Source: Xylogone sp. PMI_703 (Eukaryota; Ascomycota; Leotiomycetes). Taken from it: 64,000 bases of DNA. Both the position numbers and the translations under genes were made by a program. Below the pieces are notes generated by a model. That model worked only from the letters and a program-made list of their open reading frames with translations, ran no database searches and had not been told where the DNA came from. Every line of letters begins with the position of its first letter. The first letter of the stretch is position 1. Location: contig JAJTUQ010000012.1 in assembly GCA_021399445.1 (NCBI GenBank), forward strand, positions 1-64,000. Reading direction: 5' to 3'. Of this stretch, positions 1 to 9,794 are shown in pieces.

Positions 1-736
1 CAATAGATACTGGCGTGTGAAAATTTTAACAATTACCTTGCGAGTTTAATGCCCGAGAGTCAGCCATGGCGTTAAAGTACCGAAACACGGCAATATGGAG
101 AATTTGGCGCGGTTTTTAAGAGTGTGGCTTACACTTGCATGCCGGTGGCCAAACGGCTACGACTTGATCTAACTTCCATCTCTCCATCCAGCTGGCACAA
201 AGATGTCACTGCATGCTTGCTGTTGGAGCCTAGGCTGAGCGGATGTGGAAAACTACGTTTCCCCAAACCTCTCTCCCCGCAAAGAACATGGCCTGTTACT
301 TCGCGAGCTATATACTAACGCAAGGTCAAGGCTGATTAGTTTGGTGGGACTAGCTAGGCCCCTGTGCCTGAAGATGGCCTCGATCCCTTTAACCCACCCA
401 GTCGCCCCAACCGCCCCAACCGAGTGAGATACTGTCCCCGTCAACGTCCACAAACAGGCGCAAGTGATGCTTTTTGATTCCTTCCCCTTGGTATGTTGAC
501 CGCAGAGTCAGCGAGCGTGCTGGGTGCTGTCATGGACCCTGTGAAATGCTTTCGTCAGCACCATAAGAGAGTTTCCTGAGCACTCGTCCACCTTCACCAT
601 CACCACCTTTTATTCTAGCTTTTATGCAACTTCGATTCGGTCTTTTAAGCTTTTAGGCTTGCCTTGGCACCTATCTCTCAAGGCTGCTTGGCTTGTCTTC
701 GATCATCTCTGGCTATAGCAAGAACTAGCAGAGGAG
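1..736. other. Intergenic, upstream of the DUF7703 gene
   Basis: No gene is recognised here. Short open frames on both strands lack known motifs and overlap one another. The last 150 bases are pyrimidine-rich, as is common for fungal 5' leaders, and lead to the ATG at 737. Confidence 0.4.
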
Positions 737-1894
737 ATGGTAGGCCCCGACTCGGGTGTGTCGGGTGGTTCCTCCATCAGCGGCTCTGCTGCTGCAATCG
801 CCACGGTTGCCTTCCTCAGCATTGCCCTCTATAATTTCATCGAGCTCAACTTCATCATCTTTGCTACCTTTAAGAAACATAGTGGTCTTTACTTCTGGAG
901 CTTTGTTATCGCCACCTGGGCCATTGCCCCTCAGTCCGTTGGCATCTTGATCAAGAATCTATCACTATGCCATATTCCTGGTGTTTATGTTAGTCTGATG
1001 GTTTTCGGTTGGTGTGCTATGGTAACCGGCCAATCACTCGTGTTATATTCACGGCTGCACCTTGTTGTCAATAACAGGATCCTCTTGCGGTTCACCCTGG
1101 GCATGATCATTTTTGACGCCGTTATCTGTCACACCCCGGCAATTGTTCTAGCATACGCCATCCATTCATCCCACCCAGATCCATATTTAAAGGCATATGC
1201 AGTTCACGAAAGGATCCAGGTTACCATTTTTTTCGTTCAGGAATTTACCATCTCAGCCTTGTATATTTGGGAAACGGCCAAGCTCAGAAAACTCGAAAGC
1301 AGTATATTAGCAAATGGAATGGCACGCCGCATCATAATTCATCTATTGATCGTCAACATAATCGTTATTTTGCTTGATATTACTATCTTAGTCCTTGAAT
1401 ATATAGGCTTTTATGGTATGCAGACAACGTGGAAGGCGCTTGCATATAGTATAAAGTTGAAGTTGGAATTTAGCATCCTCAACAGGCTTGTTGAGCTGGC
1501 CCGTGAGCCCACGGAGCTAATATCTATGGAGTGTGGCCCTATTAACATGGATGGCGTAGCTCTGGAGACATTGAACAATGACAGATGCAACCAGTCAAAC
1601 AAGAACTTAGCAAGGACAGCCGGATATAATTCTTATATCCGTACTGGAGGTGGTCCTGGAGATGTCCCGTACGGTGAATCCGGCGGAGTTATCAAGACAA
1701 CTAAGGTTGGTATGCACAATGATGGGCTGCACAGTGATGAAGAGCGCCAACGAAGTCCAGAGAGCGTCAACGTCAAATCCGGTGTCACTCTCGCAGCGGA
1801 ATCTGTCTTGGTTGGGCAAAAAAGGCGGTGGAGAGAATCACCTTCATCCTCAGAAGTAGATCTGCTCGAGCCGTGTTTTAATGCTTCAATGTAG
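737..1894 (+). CDS. Seven-transmembrane DUF7703-type integral membrane protein
   Basis: A single uninterrupted frame of 385 codons. The N-terminal two thirds hold about seven hydrophobic helices (roughly residues 20-43, 50-73, 83-105, 118-140, 155-177, 195-220, 225-245). They include stretches such as YNFIELNFIIFATF and SGLYFWSFVIATW, which I recognise from the fungal DUF7703 family of membrane proteins of unknown function. The C-terminal part from about residue 250 is hydrophilic, Ser/Arg-rich and probably cytoplasmic. The first ATG after a long pyrimidine-rich leader is taken as the start, because the following residues lead straight into helix 1. No intron is needed. A damaged partial second copy lies 2.6 kb downstream on the same strand. 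The helix count and Ser-rich tail could suit a receptor-like role, but that is inference. Confidence 0.85.
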   Translation: MVGPDSGVSGGSSISGSAAAIATVAFLSIALYNFIELNFIIFATFKKHSGLYFWSFVIATWAIAPQSVGILIKNLSLCHIPGVYVSLMVFGWCAMVTGQSLVLYSRLHLVVNNRILLRFTLGMIIFDAVICHTPAIVLAYAIHSSHPDPYLKAYAVHERIQVTIFFVQEFTISALYIWETAKLRKLESSILANGMARRIIIHLLIVNIIVILLDITILVLEYIGFYGMQTTWKALAYSIKLKLEFSILNRLVELAREPTELISMECGPINMDGVALETLNNDRCNQSNKNLARTAGYNSYIRTGGGPGDVPYGESGGVIKTTKVGMHNDGLHSDEERQRSPESVNVKSGVTLAAESVLVGQKRRWRESPSSSEVDLLEPCFNASM

Positions 1895-3054
1895 GTCGTA
1901 GTCCAAGCAGAACAGAGCATACGAAGGAGAGAAGAAAAGGGCTAAAGGGCAAGGCACGGGGCCTAATTCAAGGGGAAAAGATTAGCCATAATAATGGCAA
2001 GTACCGATACGAATCCGAGTTTCCGATATGAGGCCTGATTTTCAGTGCAAGCTGGCAGCACCTGCCGTTTAACAAGCTCTTACAGCTGCTTAGGACAAAC
2101 AAGAAACAAAGAGTAAAAAGGAGAGAGGCCAAGGTGACATCGGTGGAAATAAGTAAGGCGGACATTGTTTACATGTTTTTGGTTTAGGTCACTTGCCTTG
2201 GGAGCAGCCGATTATGGGTACCTTAATAGGCAAGCTCTCACTGAAATACAATTTTGGCATCAATAGTCGGAAGTAAGTTCATGTTCTCTCTAGTTATGAA
2301 GCATTTTCGGCATTTTAAGATCATGGCCCGCAAATTTCGGATGGAGACCATCTCGAACGTCGTTTGACGGAGAGTAGAGTAACCACATCACTGTTTAGCG
2401 ACCAGTAAATTCCGGCCGAGTTAATGTATTCGCATTCTTCTTTTTACATCGAATTCTGAGTAGTCCTCATGATTACATTGGGATAGATAATTAAAGATGA
2501 ATTCAGAGCCTAGTCCGATTTCTCCTAAATAATATAATGTCGATTCCGCAAAGGAAGACAAAACTTTGGGACAGTAGAGATACTACAGTTGGTTATATCA
2601 AGTGTGAAAACGCGGAGGAAGTCGAGCTTAGGGGGAGTTGTAAGATTACGTTCTCCGGACCATACAAACACTGGCCTACCCTTGGCTTACGTACTCAACA
2701 GAGCTCGTCCATTCTGTCGCCCCAACTTACAAGCCGAAATAGCCAGAGTGTCCTGATCTAAATTATTATTTTTAAGTGTTGTTCAAGGACCTCAAAAGAC
2801 AGCGTAATGGATCTGCTGTCCTGGAATTCTCAGCTTTTTGAACCACTAACGCTTGCAGGCGACGGCCTGGTAAGCACGCTGGCGTCATCAGACCTTATAC
2901 CTCTTTGGTGCGCCAACGCCTGCCAAATGACAGCACAGTGAGTGGCTCGACGGTGGTTATGCATATTTTTGCTGGACAAAGCCTAGGCCTATTTGGTCTC
3001 GCCGACTCTTGAGGGATTGAATAAAGGGATTAATAATAAAAGGTAAATATCTTT
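1895..3054. other. 3' flank of the DUF7703 gene and intergenic DNA
   Basis: Positions 1895 to about 2165 are the 3' flank that is also duplicated, with divergence, at about 4850-5110. The rest shows no recognisable gene. A short open frame at 2537-2761 has no motif and no homology that I recognise. Confidence 0.5.
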
Positions 3055-3426
3055 GGATATCCCCGATAAACGAGATATATAGGCTAATTATGACAAAAGA
3101 TATTAGACTTCCAAGTTAATCTAGATGTATATTGTATGACAACTAGACTCGATGTGACTTATTCCGAGACAAGCGTAATTACTAATTGTGTGAGCCCCGG
3201 ATTGTATATTACTGAGTTGAGCTGCCATGTAAACCTTATGTTCTGGTTCATTATCGCCATTATATATCTTCTGGTGGGTAGGACAGCAGAAGAAGGAAGC
3301 AGGACACTCTTACATGGAGCTACAGTAAAGAAAGAAAGCCATGGTAGATACTTGACCGACCGTGAAATTAAAGAGTTAAAACTGTTCTGCCATCTTTTAC
3401 TCATCGATGCTACTATCAGAGAATAG
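3055..3426 (+). pseudogene. Relic of a short-chain dehydrogenase/reductase (C-terminal part)
   Basis: Conceptual translation shows the end of a classical NAD(P)-dependent short-chain dehydrogenase. There is an active-site-like Y-x-x-x-K (the frame reads RY, stop, TSK at about 3095-3110). It is followed, after a frame change, by TNCVSPGLYITEL and then RTAEEGSRTLLHGAT near 3285-3325 and GRYLTDREIKE. These match the C-terminal half of fungal retinol-dehydrogenase-like SDR proteins. The frame holds several stops that would be undone by T to C changes (TAG for CAG, TGA for CGA), plus at least one frameshift. The Rossmann-fold N-terminal half is not found upstream. It is a dead fragment. The family call is fairly firm and the substrate is unknown. 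Confidence 0.65.
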
Positions 3427-3560
3427 TGATCCACCTATACCTTGGATAACCGACAAAGTGCAAAAGGCGTGTCTGGGATAGTCTCTCAAAAAGATTGGAG
3501 ATCATCCAACCAGGATATATCAAGAATCTATCCTGATTCGTAAGATTTTCTCATCAGGTT

Positions 3561-3744
3561 TGTTGGGATCGGAATCCGAATTCGGATTCCGTGGCCTAAT
3601 TGGGGTATGTCGGACTCCGAATGTGGAGCCAAATAGTGGTCTGTATATACGGCCATACTTGCCACCATACAGTTAGTTCTTTAGTTCAATTCAATTTTAT
3701 TCAGTACTCTATGCTATATTGCTATCCCCCATAACCGCTTAACA
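3561..3744. mobile_element. Solo LTR, Ty1/copia-type
   Basis: A 184-bp unit begins TGTTGGGATC and ends CTTAACA. It is flanked on both sides by the 5-bp direct repeat AGGTT (3556-3560 and 3745-3749), the expected target-site duplication of an LTR retrotransposon. A TATA-like GTATATA lies near 3650. A perfect 20-bp palindrome occupies 3571-3590. No internal retrotransposon sequence is present, so this is a solo LTR left by recombination between two LTRs. Confidence 0.75.
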
Positions 3745-3749
3745 AGGTT

Positions 3750-4517
3750 AAATCTAGTATATTAATTTTCAAATACTTCTTGCCACAGCCTTTTCCCTGG
3801 CTTATCATGAATTGCATCGATCCGGGGAAAAGTTTTGATGTTGTCGCGAGCAGTTCCCCAGTTGTCTATATTGAGTGTAAATAGAAGTGCCTTAATTTGA
3901 AAAATAAGCTACGTCAAATCGGTGGCATAAAATACAGATATTCTGCTGACAAAGAATAACCAAAGAAATGTTATGTGTTCCATCAATTTGTTGCTTAAAG
4001 GATATTTAACGGTGTTGCGTATTTTTTCTGCTAGTAAATTATACATAAGTAGCTGGGAGTGGCCGTGTTTAACAAATAATGTGGTTACTAATACTAGTAG
4101 TCCAAGATATTATATATACTCGTCGATATTCTCGGGGTAGTTACCAGCTAGTGGGTGATGATGTAAAAGTCGGTAGCACATTGATATCAGAATTTTTTGA
4201 TATGTGTAAACTTTTAATCTAACGAATACACGTTTGTTATTGAAGAAGTGGCAGATACTTACCAAGTCTCAAAAAATATCTCGTAATTCAATATCATAGA
4301 TATGTCGATCATTGCTATGTTTAAGAGCTCCCCTTGGGAGATTAAGTTGCTAAACATGGATTGAATTATTCCATGTGGGAACTTATTCCGATTTTAAGCG
4401 AGGATAAGAGCCTTTGTAAAATGAGAATTGGATGTTAACTCTGTACAAATTTTGTTAACTGTCTCCAATATGGGCTGATAAATTTAGGATTATTACCGGC
4501 AAGTCTTTTGTAAGAGT
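3750..4517. other. AT-rich intergenic DNA
   Basis: AT-rich, with no open frame of note and no motif I recognise. It lies between the solo LTR and the partial DUF7703 copy. Confidence 0.4.
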
Positions 4518-5110
4518 AGAATTGTTTTGGCTTATGGCATCCACTCGTCTCACCCAGAGCTATTTTTGAAAGCGTACGCAATTGTCGAAAGGATCCAGAT
4601 CACTATTTTTTTCATCCAAGAGTTTATTATCTCAGGACTATACATTTGGAAGACTACAAAGCTTAGGAAACTCGAAAGCAGCATGGGATGGAGGGCTCCA
4701 GCGAAGTCCCGCAACTGTCGACGTCAAATCCGGCGTCACTGCTGCAGCAGAATCCGTCTTGGTTGAACCAAAAAGGCAGCGGAAAATGTCAACTTCATCC
4801 TCTGAAGTGGATCTGCTTAAGCCATATTTTGATGTTTTCTATGGAAGTTACAGTCCAAGCGAAGTGCAGCATTGGAAGGGAAGAATACAGGGGATGAAGG
4901 GCAAGGAACAGGCATCAAGTTAAGGAAGGAGATAGCCGTGGTGGTAGTTACTGATACGAAACCTAGTTCCTGATGATAGCGTCTTATATTCAGTGCAAAC
5001 AACCAGCACCTACCGTTTAACATGCCACCCGGCTTGGTACGAACAACAAGGAAGAAGTAAGGGAAAGGGGCTAAGGTGAGAGCGGTGAATAATATTTGAG
5101 ACGGACACTC
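4518..5110 (+). pseudogene. Truncated, internally deleted second copy of the DUF7703 gene
   Basis: The segment matches the 737-1894 gene and its 3' flank. It opens with AYGIHSSHPELFLKAYA against AYAIHSSHPDPYLKAYA in the intact copy. It runs through IQITIFFIQEF and KLRKLESS, then jumps to the parent's tail (VKSGVTAAAESVLV, then SSSEVDLL). About 450 bp of the parent, covering the last helices and the start of the tail, are missing. The tail is in another frame from the helix part. Similarity continues about 250 bp past the parent stop codon, so genomic DNA was duplicated, not a transcript. The N-terminal four helices are absent. It cannot encode a working membrane protein. Confidence 0.85.
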
Positions 5111-5589
5111 TCTCATAAATTTTCGTCTAAGAGAACGCAACTTGAGTAGGTGGTAATAATGCCTGATACTTCCAGTTTCTAATATGAGACCTTAGTTGTG
5201 AGATAGATTCGTGAGACACTTAGACTCTAAGAACAGTGTTCCGAATAGACAGTTCGTCCAGTCCAGCGGTCTCAAACTGGACCGCCTATCCAAAGCAACG
5301 CATTTTTCAGCTCTCGACTACTAGTTATTAGCTCACAACTGCTCTTTGCAGATGCAAGATTCGGGCCATCCAAGTCCACCACCAGCTGCAAATGGAAGTG
5401 CGAGGAAGCCACAGTGCGTTGCTGATCCTACCATTTGTTAATAGGCTGTCGTCTCGTCGAATTGTGTTGCAATTGCCGTATATACAAAGCTAATCACCAA
5501 CTCCAATGATTCCATTCTCAAGGCATATCTAAACAGTCGGATTACTTGTCTAACCACTGAAGCCAGCATAGCCATCTCACTTTTCAAAC
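5111..5589. other. Intergenic, upstream of the cysteine-rich peptide gene
   Basis: No gene is seen. This stretch carries the presumed promoter of the small secreted peptide gene that starts at 5590. I see no clear TATA box. Confidence 0.4.
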
Positions 5590-5981
5590 ATGTTGTTCAA
5601 ATTCTTCACCGTGTGCACTATTTTGGCCCTTGTCATGTCAACCTCCGCTGTACCGACCGTCGGTAAGTGTCTCGGACTATATACCCCCGTAGATATAGTA
5701 CATAGCTCACTTATCGCTTCTTAGATCTTGCCCCCAAAGACCAGATCTCAATTATTATTTCCGGCAATACTGGCCTTTATGCTAACGGGAAACCCCTTCT
5801 GGAGGAGTGCAACGATCAAAAATGCAACGAAGCCTGTTACCAGCATAGCGGGAGTTTCGGGGGCAATTGCGACGAGCATAGACAATGTATCTGTAAGAAA
5901 CTTCCTAGAGTGATAGAGCTTGCTGTTCAGCAGCTGCTCACTAAGAGTAAGATCCATATATTGAAATTGGAACTGCTCTAG
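5590..5981 (+). CDS. Small secreted defensin-like (CS-alpha-beta) cysteine-rich peptide precursor, two exons
   Basis: Exon 1 (5590-5662) encodes a typical signal peptide (MLFKFFTVCTILALVMS, likely cut after TSA). A 62-nt intron, 5663-5724, has the donor GTAAGT and acceptor TTAG. Exon 2 (5725-5981) completes a precursor of about 109 residues. The core has six cysteines spaced C-x4-C-x3-C-x10-C-x5-C-x-C. This includes CNEAC, a GGNC gamma-core and CIC, the CxxxC...GxC...CxC signature of invertebrate- and fungal-type defensins. About 30 residues lie between signal and core and may be a propeptide. About 28 residues follow the last cysteine, longer than usual. Fungal defensin-like peptides are generally secreted antimicrobials. 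Activity here is inference. The first cysteine loop (x4) is shorter than usual. Confidence 0.7.
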
Positions 5982-6663
5982 GAGACTAAGCTCTAACGGT
6001 TATAAGTAGATAATGATGAGGATATACATATTGAGGAGCAGTGCAACAAGTACTCTGAGTTTGTTTTCCTTTTCTTTCCTCCGAAACCTCGCTTTCCTCT
6101 GCTATTTCAACTTTCATGTAGCCTAACCCCTGTTATTACCGCAAACCTCAACCACTACCCTTATATGTCTGTTTAGAACGTCAAATCATTGAAGTTAGGT
6201 AACTAACCAAGACTATATATAGTTGTAGCAACTGCTTTTTCTACGAGCGCTGCTGCTATAAGGAAGGTGGCGCTGGCAGGAAAGAAAGGATACTGTAGTT
6301 GCGGCAAGGATGGAATTGAGGACAAGTGCGCTTGAGGATTCCGGAGGAGGGTGGGAGATGTCTTCACCTTAATTTCAGGTGGAGAATGTTGGAGTCTAGA
6401 GTGGTTAAAATTATAGTATATTATTCTTTAAAAATCCTCCTTATCACTATTTATGATTACATACATGTTTACAGTCTTTAAATATGTAATAACCTTGTGC
6501 TTATACTCCATCAGAAATCGTACTGACTTGATGCTTGTGCTAGTTTAATGCTTGTGCTAAATTTGTTGAGGTTTGGCAATGGGCTCATGCGGAAACGCAG
6601 AGACAAAATACAGAACCACTGAATTGCTTGATTGCTTGAAAGAGTCTACAGCTACAATTGGTT
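5982..6663. other. Intergenic, with a possible cysteine-rich remnant
   Basis: Between about 6220 and 6333 a short open frame ends with GYCSCGKDGIEDKC and a stop. In a neighbouring frame the same DNA reads RCCYKEGGAGRK. This could be the frameshifted tail of a second cysteine-rich peptide gene. Nothing else is recognised. Confidence 0.25.
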
Positions 6664-7212
6664 CTATATATACAGTAGAGTTACGGCCGTACAGTAGCTA
6701 CGGCCGTACAAGTCCGTAGAGTACCGATGCCTAAAGTTATTAACTATTGATTTGGATAAAATAGAAAAACTTACAAAAGAATATTTAATTCCATTGTAAA
6801 ATGATCGGGCTAAAAGTGATATTTGTATCTCTTCATCTTTAGATAACTTTTCCATTCGTCTTATTAAAGTTATCTCATAGTCTCCATGCTTATATTCCAT
6901 GATTTTCAAAAGGCAAACCCCAAAAAATCTAGGATAAAAGCCAGCAGAAGCCCCGTCAAGAAAACACACTGAACCATCATGTAATCATAAGATGTTTTGG
7001 GGGAAAGATCCAGATGACACAAAACCAACGGGTACTCTTTGAAAGATAACTTGGACTTAACATCCGGTAACCTTGTACTTAGCCAACGTTCCATTTGTTG
7101 TACAGTTTTAAACGATGGCTTTCCATTATCTTGCCAAAGGAGCCCATGTGAAACACCTCCTTGAAGTGAACCTGGATATTGGCCACGAATTTTTGAAAAA
7201 TGTGAAAGAATA

Positions 7213-7310
7213 TGTTCTAGCCCATACGCCAATATTTCCCATTCGCCAATGGGCCAGCCCATACACCAATATTTAAAGCTATTCGCGTATGGGCCAGCCC
7301 ATACACCAAT
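7213..7310 (+). repeat. Left terminal inverted repeat of the Ginger-like element
   Basis: It pairs with the reverse complement of about 9338-9437. Both open TGTTCTAGCCCATACGCC and share TTCGCCAATGGGCCAGCCC and ATATTTAAAGCTATTCGC, with a few mismatches. Confidence 0.85.
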
Positions 7311-7390
7311 TAACCCCACTTATTGCAATATAGCGGTGTAGCTCAAATACTCTGCCCTTCCCTCCTTTTTCTTTACAATTATTAATCTAA

Positions 7391-9313
7391 TTGCTACAAT
7401 TCAATATGGCCCCAATTGAATCGATCAATCCCTTTCCCAATAGCGTACGCTTTACATTCCAAGATCATATATACAGTGATAGCTATGTCAACAAAGAGCG
7501 AATCAATCCTCAACATTGGCAAAGAATGTATACCTTTTTGGACAATCCAAAGTTAAAACCAGACAACCCAGCCGATAGTAATCTCAAACACAGAGCTATT
7601 ACTCAATTTAAGCTTGAAAACAATTAATTATATCGATTACCTGATACACATCACCCTACCCGACGATATGCGGTTCAAGATTCAGAGGTATTCGATATTG
7701 TTGCTGAACAACATATCAAGCTTCTTCATGCTGGCCAAAATAAAGTATGGGCAGCCATTAAGGATAACTACTATGGAATTAAGCGTGAAGATGTTATTTG
7801 GATTATTGACTGTTGTCAGAATTGTAATTCCAACCAGGCAATTACTACTAGAGCTCCTTTAGAGCCAATTGTTGTTGAGAGAGCCTGGGAGCGTATTCAA
7901 GTGGATTTGGTCGATATGAGGCATGAACCGTCTGGCCAATGTAAGTGGATTTTTCATGTTAAAGACCACTTTACAATTGGCCAGTTTATTATGGCCTTTT
8001 TACCTCCAAAAATCGTTCAATGTGACAACGGAAAAGAGTTCAAAAGTGCTTTCCTTATAGTATTACGGAAATATGGTATTCGAATAGTCAATGGAAAGCC
8101 TAGAACTCTGCAAACTCAAGGCCTTATTGAACAAGCTAATAGAGTGCTTGAAGATAAGCTTAGAGCCTGGAAAATGGATAATGGCTCTACTGAATGGGTT
8201 GACGGATTAGTAGAGATTGCATTAGCTATGAATACTCAAGCTCATACAACAATTAATTGTGTTCCTGCTGAATTATTATTCAGAGATCGTAACACTTATT
8301 ACGATTGGTTGGATAGCTAAAAACGTAACGATCTTACCATTGGAATCCCTTAAGAAGACTTTACTTTACCTCTTATATTAGAGTCAAGTTTAGAGCTTAA
8401 TTTAACAATAATTGTTGATAACACTACTCCGCCTGAGTCGGCCCCTGAGAGCGTCACTCCCCATGGGGAAGCCTTTGAGAGTACCACTCCCCATGGGGAT
8501 ACCCCTGGGGATATTAAAAGTAAGATGCCAATTTGACCTTGAGTGCTTTCCGGTATTCCTGGCTTAACAATTGTTCTAGCCAGTGTAATATTAACCTTCC
8601 CATTAAAGGCAAAGTCTAGGTTTGAATCGGATATTCCATTCGAAAAGTCTCAATCTGATATTGACTCAGATTCTAGTGCTGAAGATATGTGGTATGATAC
8701 TAAATCTCAACTGTTAATTACAGTTGATCCTTTGATTCAACAAGCTCAAATAGCTACTCAAAAGGTTAGAGTTAAAATGGTTCAAAAGTATTCTAAACGC
8801 CATAAGATTAAGCATTTTAAACCCGGAGATATTATAGCAATAAGGATTCCTAAAGAAGATCGAACTTTAACCGACAATCGAACGCTCTGGGGCCGTATAT
8901 TGACAGAACCATACTCTTATAGGTATAAGATTGTTACTCAATATGGGGTTTTTAATCGTTTAATGTCAATTAAAGATTTGGGGGTTGTCAATAAGCACTT
9001 ATGGTTAAGTATTGTTATACCGGAGACTACTAACGAGATTATTTTAACTATAGCTGCTAGAGAGGCTTCTACGAGCCAAAGAGTTAAGATATCTTGTTAG
9101 TGTAAAGGGTTATGTAGTACTAAAAGGTGCCGCTGTGTTAAAGAAGGTCAAAAGTGTATAATACACTGTTATAAAGATGATCATGATTGTGGTTGGTTAT
9201 TACTTTTATTAGTTCGTACAGAACTAGCTTTAGTTGAGCCTGAGAGCTCTATAAGGCCTAGGAGGAAGCGTGCAAGGGTAGATACCATAGGGAATGTTAT
9301 TGTAGTTGATTAA
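7391..9313 (+). pseudogene. Ginger-like integrase/transposase with six in-frame stops
   Basis: One reading frame runs from 7391 (or the ATG at 7406) to the TAA at 9311. It is broken only by stops at 7625, 8318, 8351, 8534, 8540 and 9098. All six could come from single C to T changes (CAA, CAG or CGA). Landmarks are an HHCC zinc finger (H-x4-H in QHIKLLH, C-x2-C in CCQNC) at about 7710-7830, then the integrase core. In the core the first Asp is in QVDLVD, the second in QCDNGKEF, and the Glu in TQGLIEQ, with 34 residues between the second Asp and the Glu. Only 39 residues separate the two Asp, fewer than usual, so a small deletion is likely. A chromo-like stretch (HFKPGDIIAIRIP) and a Cys-rich tail (CKGLCSTKRCRC) follow. 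Confidence 0.8.
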
Positions 9314-9337
9314 ATATATAGGCTGGGAATAGCTTTA

Positions 9338-9437
9338 AATATTGGCGTATGGGCTGGCCCATACGCGAATAGCTTTAAATATTGGTGGTTGGGCTGGCCC
9401 ATTGGCGAATCGGTATATTGGCGTATGGGCTAGAACA
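9338..9437 (-). repeat. Right terminal inverted repeat of the Ginger-like element
   Basis: Reverse complement partner of the left repeat. The inner end adds another copy of the GGGCCAGCCCATACGCC / ATATTTAAAGC unit, so the subterminal region is itself repetitive. Confidence 0.85.
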
Positions 9438-9794
9438 AATATATGCGATTTTGTCGATTTGATCGCTGTTAAGCGACTCGAAGACCTCTCCATGGATATA
9501 CTCCATAACTAAAAACCCTGTGGGAGGCATTTTGTCATTGCTTTCTCGACTAAAATAGTGATAGACTTCAGGAACACGAACAATGTTCCGATCAAGTAGT
9601 TCAAATGCCTTTATTTGATTGCCAACTTCTTCGGAAGTCACTCCCCAGCCAAATTTCACAACAGCGTCTTCGGATATTTTAATCACAAGATTGCCACGGA
9701 TACTACCTCCAACGATCTGACGGTTTGGGCTATAGCAGTATTGAACTATTTCTGAATCGCTTAGAGCCTCATGAAAATTCTTCGATTGGTCCAT

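Larger units (their letters stand above)
7213..9437 (+). mobile_element. Ginger-like DNA transposon inserted in the APH gene
   Basis: The element is 2,225 bp, begins TGTTCTAGCCC and ends GGGCTAGAACA. Its inverted repeats are about 100 bp and contain smaller repeated blocks of the type GGGCCAGCCCATAC. The 4-bp direct repeat AATA flanks it (7209-7212 and 9438-9441). It encodes a gypsy-like integrase with an HHCC zinc finger but no reverse transcriptase. Terminal TG...CA inverted repeats, a 4-bp duplication and a gypsy-type integrase are the hallmarks of the Ginger group. Removing it with one AATA restores the APH frame (KIAYILSHFSK). The copy is not autonomous because its transposase frame has six stops. 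Confidence 0.8.
6664..9794 (-). pseudogene. APH-type phosphotransferase (aminoglycoside-kinase-like fold), split by a transposon
   Basis: The start is the ATG at 9794 (MDQSKNFHEALSD). The N-terminal half runs to about 9442 and shows KISEDAVVKFGWGV (N-lobe lysine strand) and GFLVMEYIHGEVF (hinge). The frame is cut by a 2.2-kb transposon and resumes at 7208 with SHFSKIRG, GGVSHGLLW and LVLCHLDLSP (catalytic loop). After a frameshift at a C/A run near 6990, the rest (CFLDGASAGFYPRFF, then LLKIMEYKHGDYE) reads in another frame, with TGA where Trp is expected. The metal-binding Asp survives in FLDG. Fungal proteins of this family are annotated as APH-domain kinases of unknown substrate. The gene is dead three ways: insertion, frameshift and stop. 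Confidence 0.8.

Noticed and set aside
124..453. Overlapping short open frames on both strands at the window start
   Set aside because: They overlap each other in several frames, lack motifs and introns, and read as chance.
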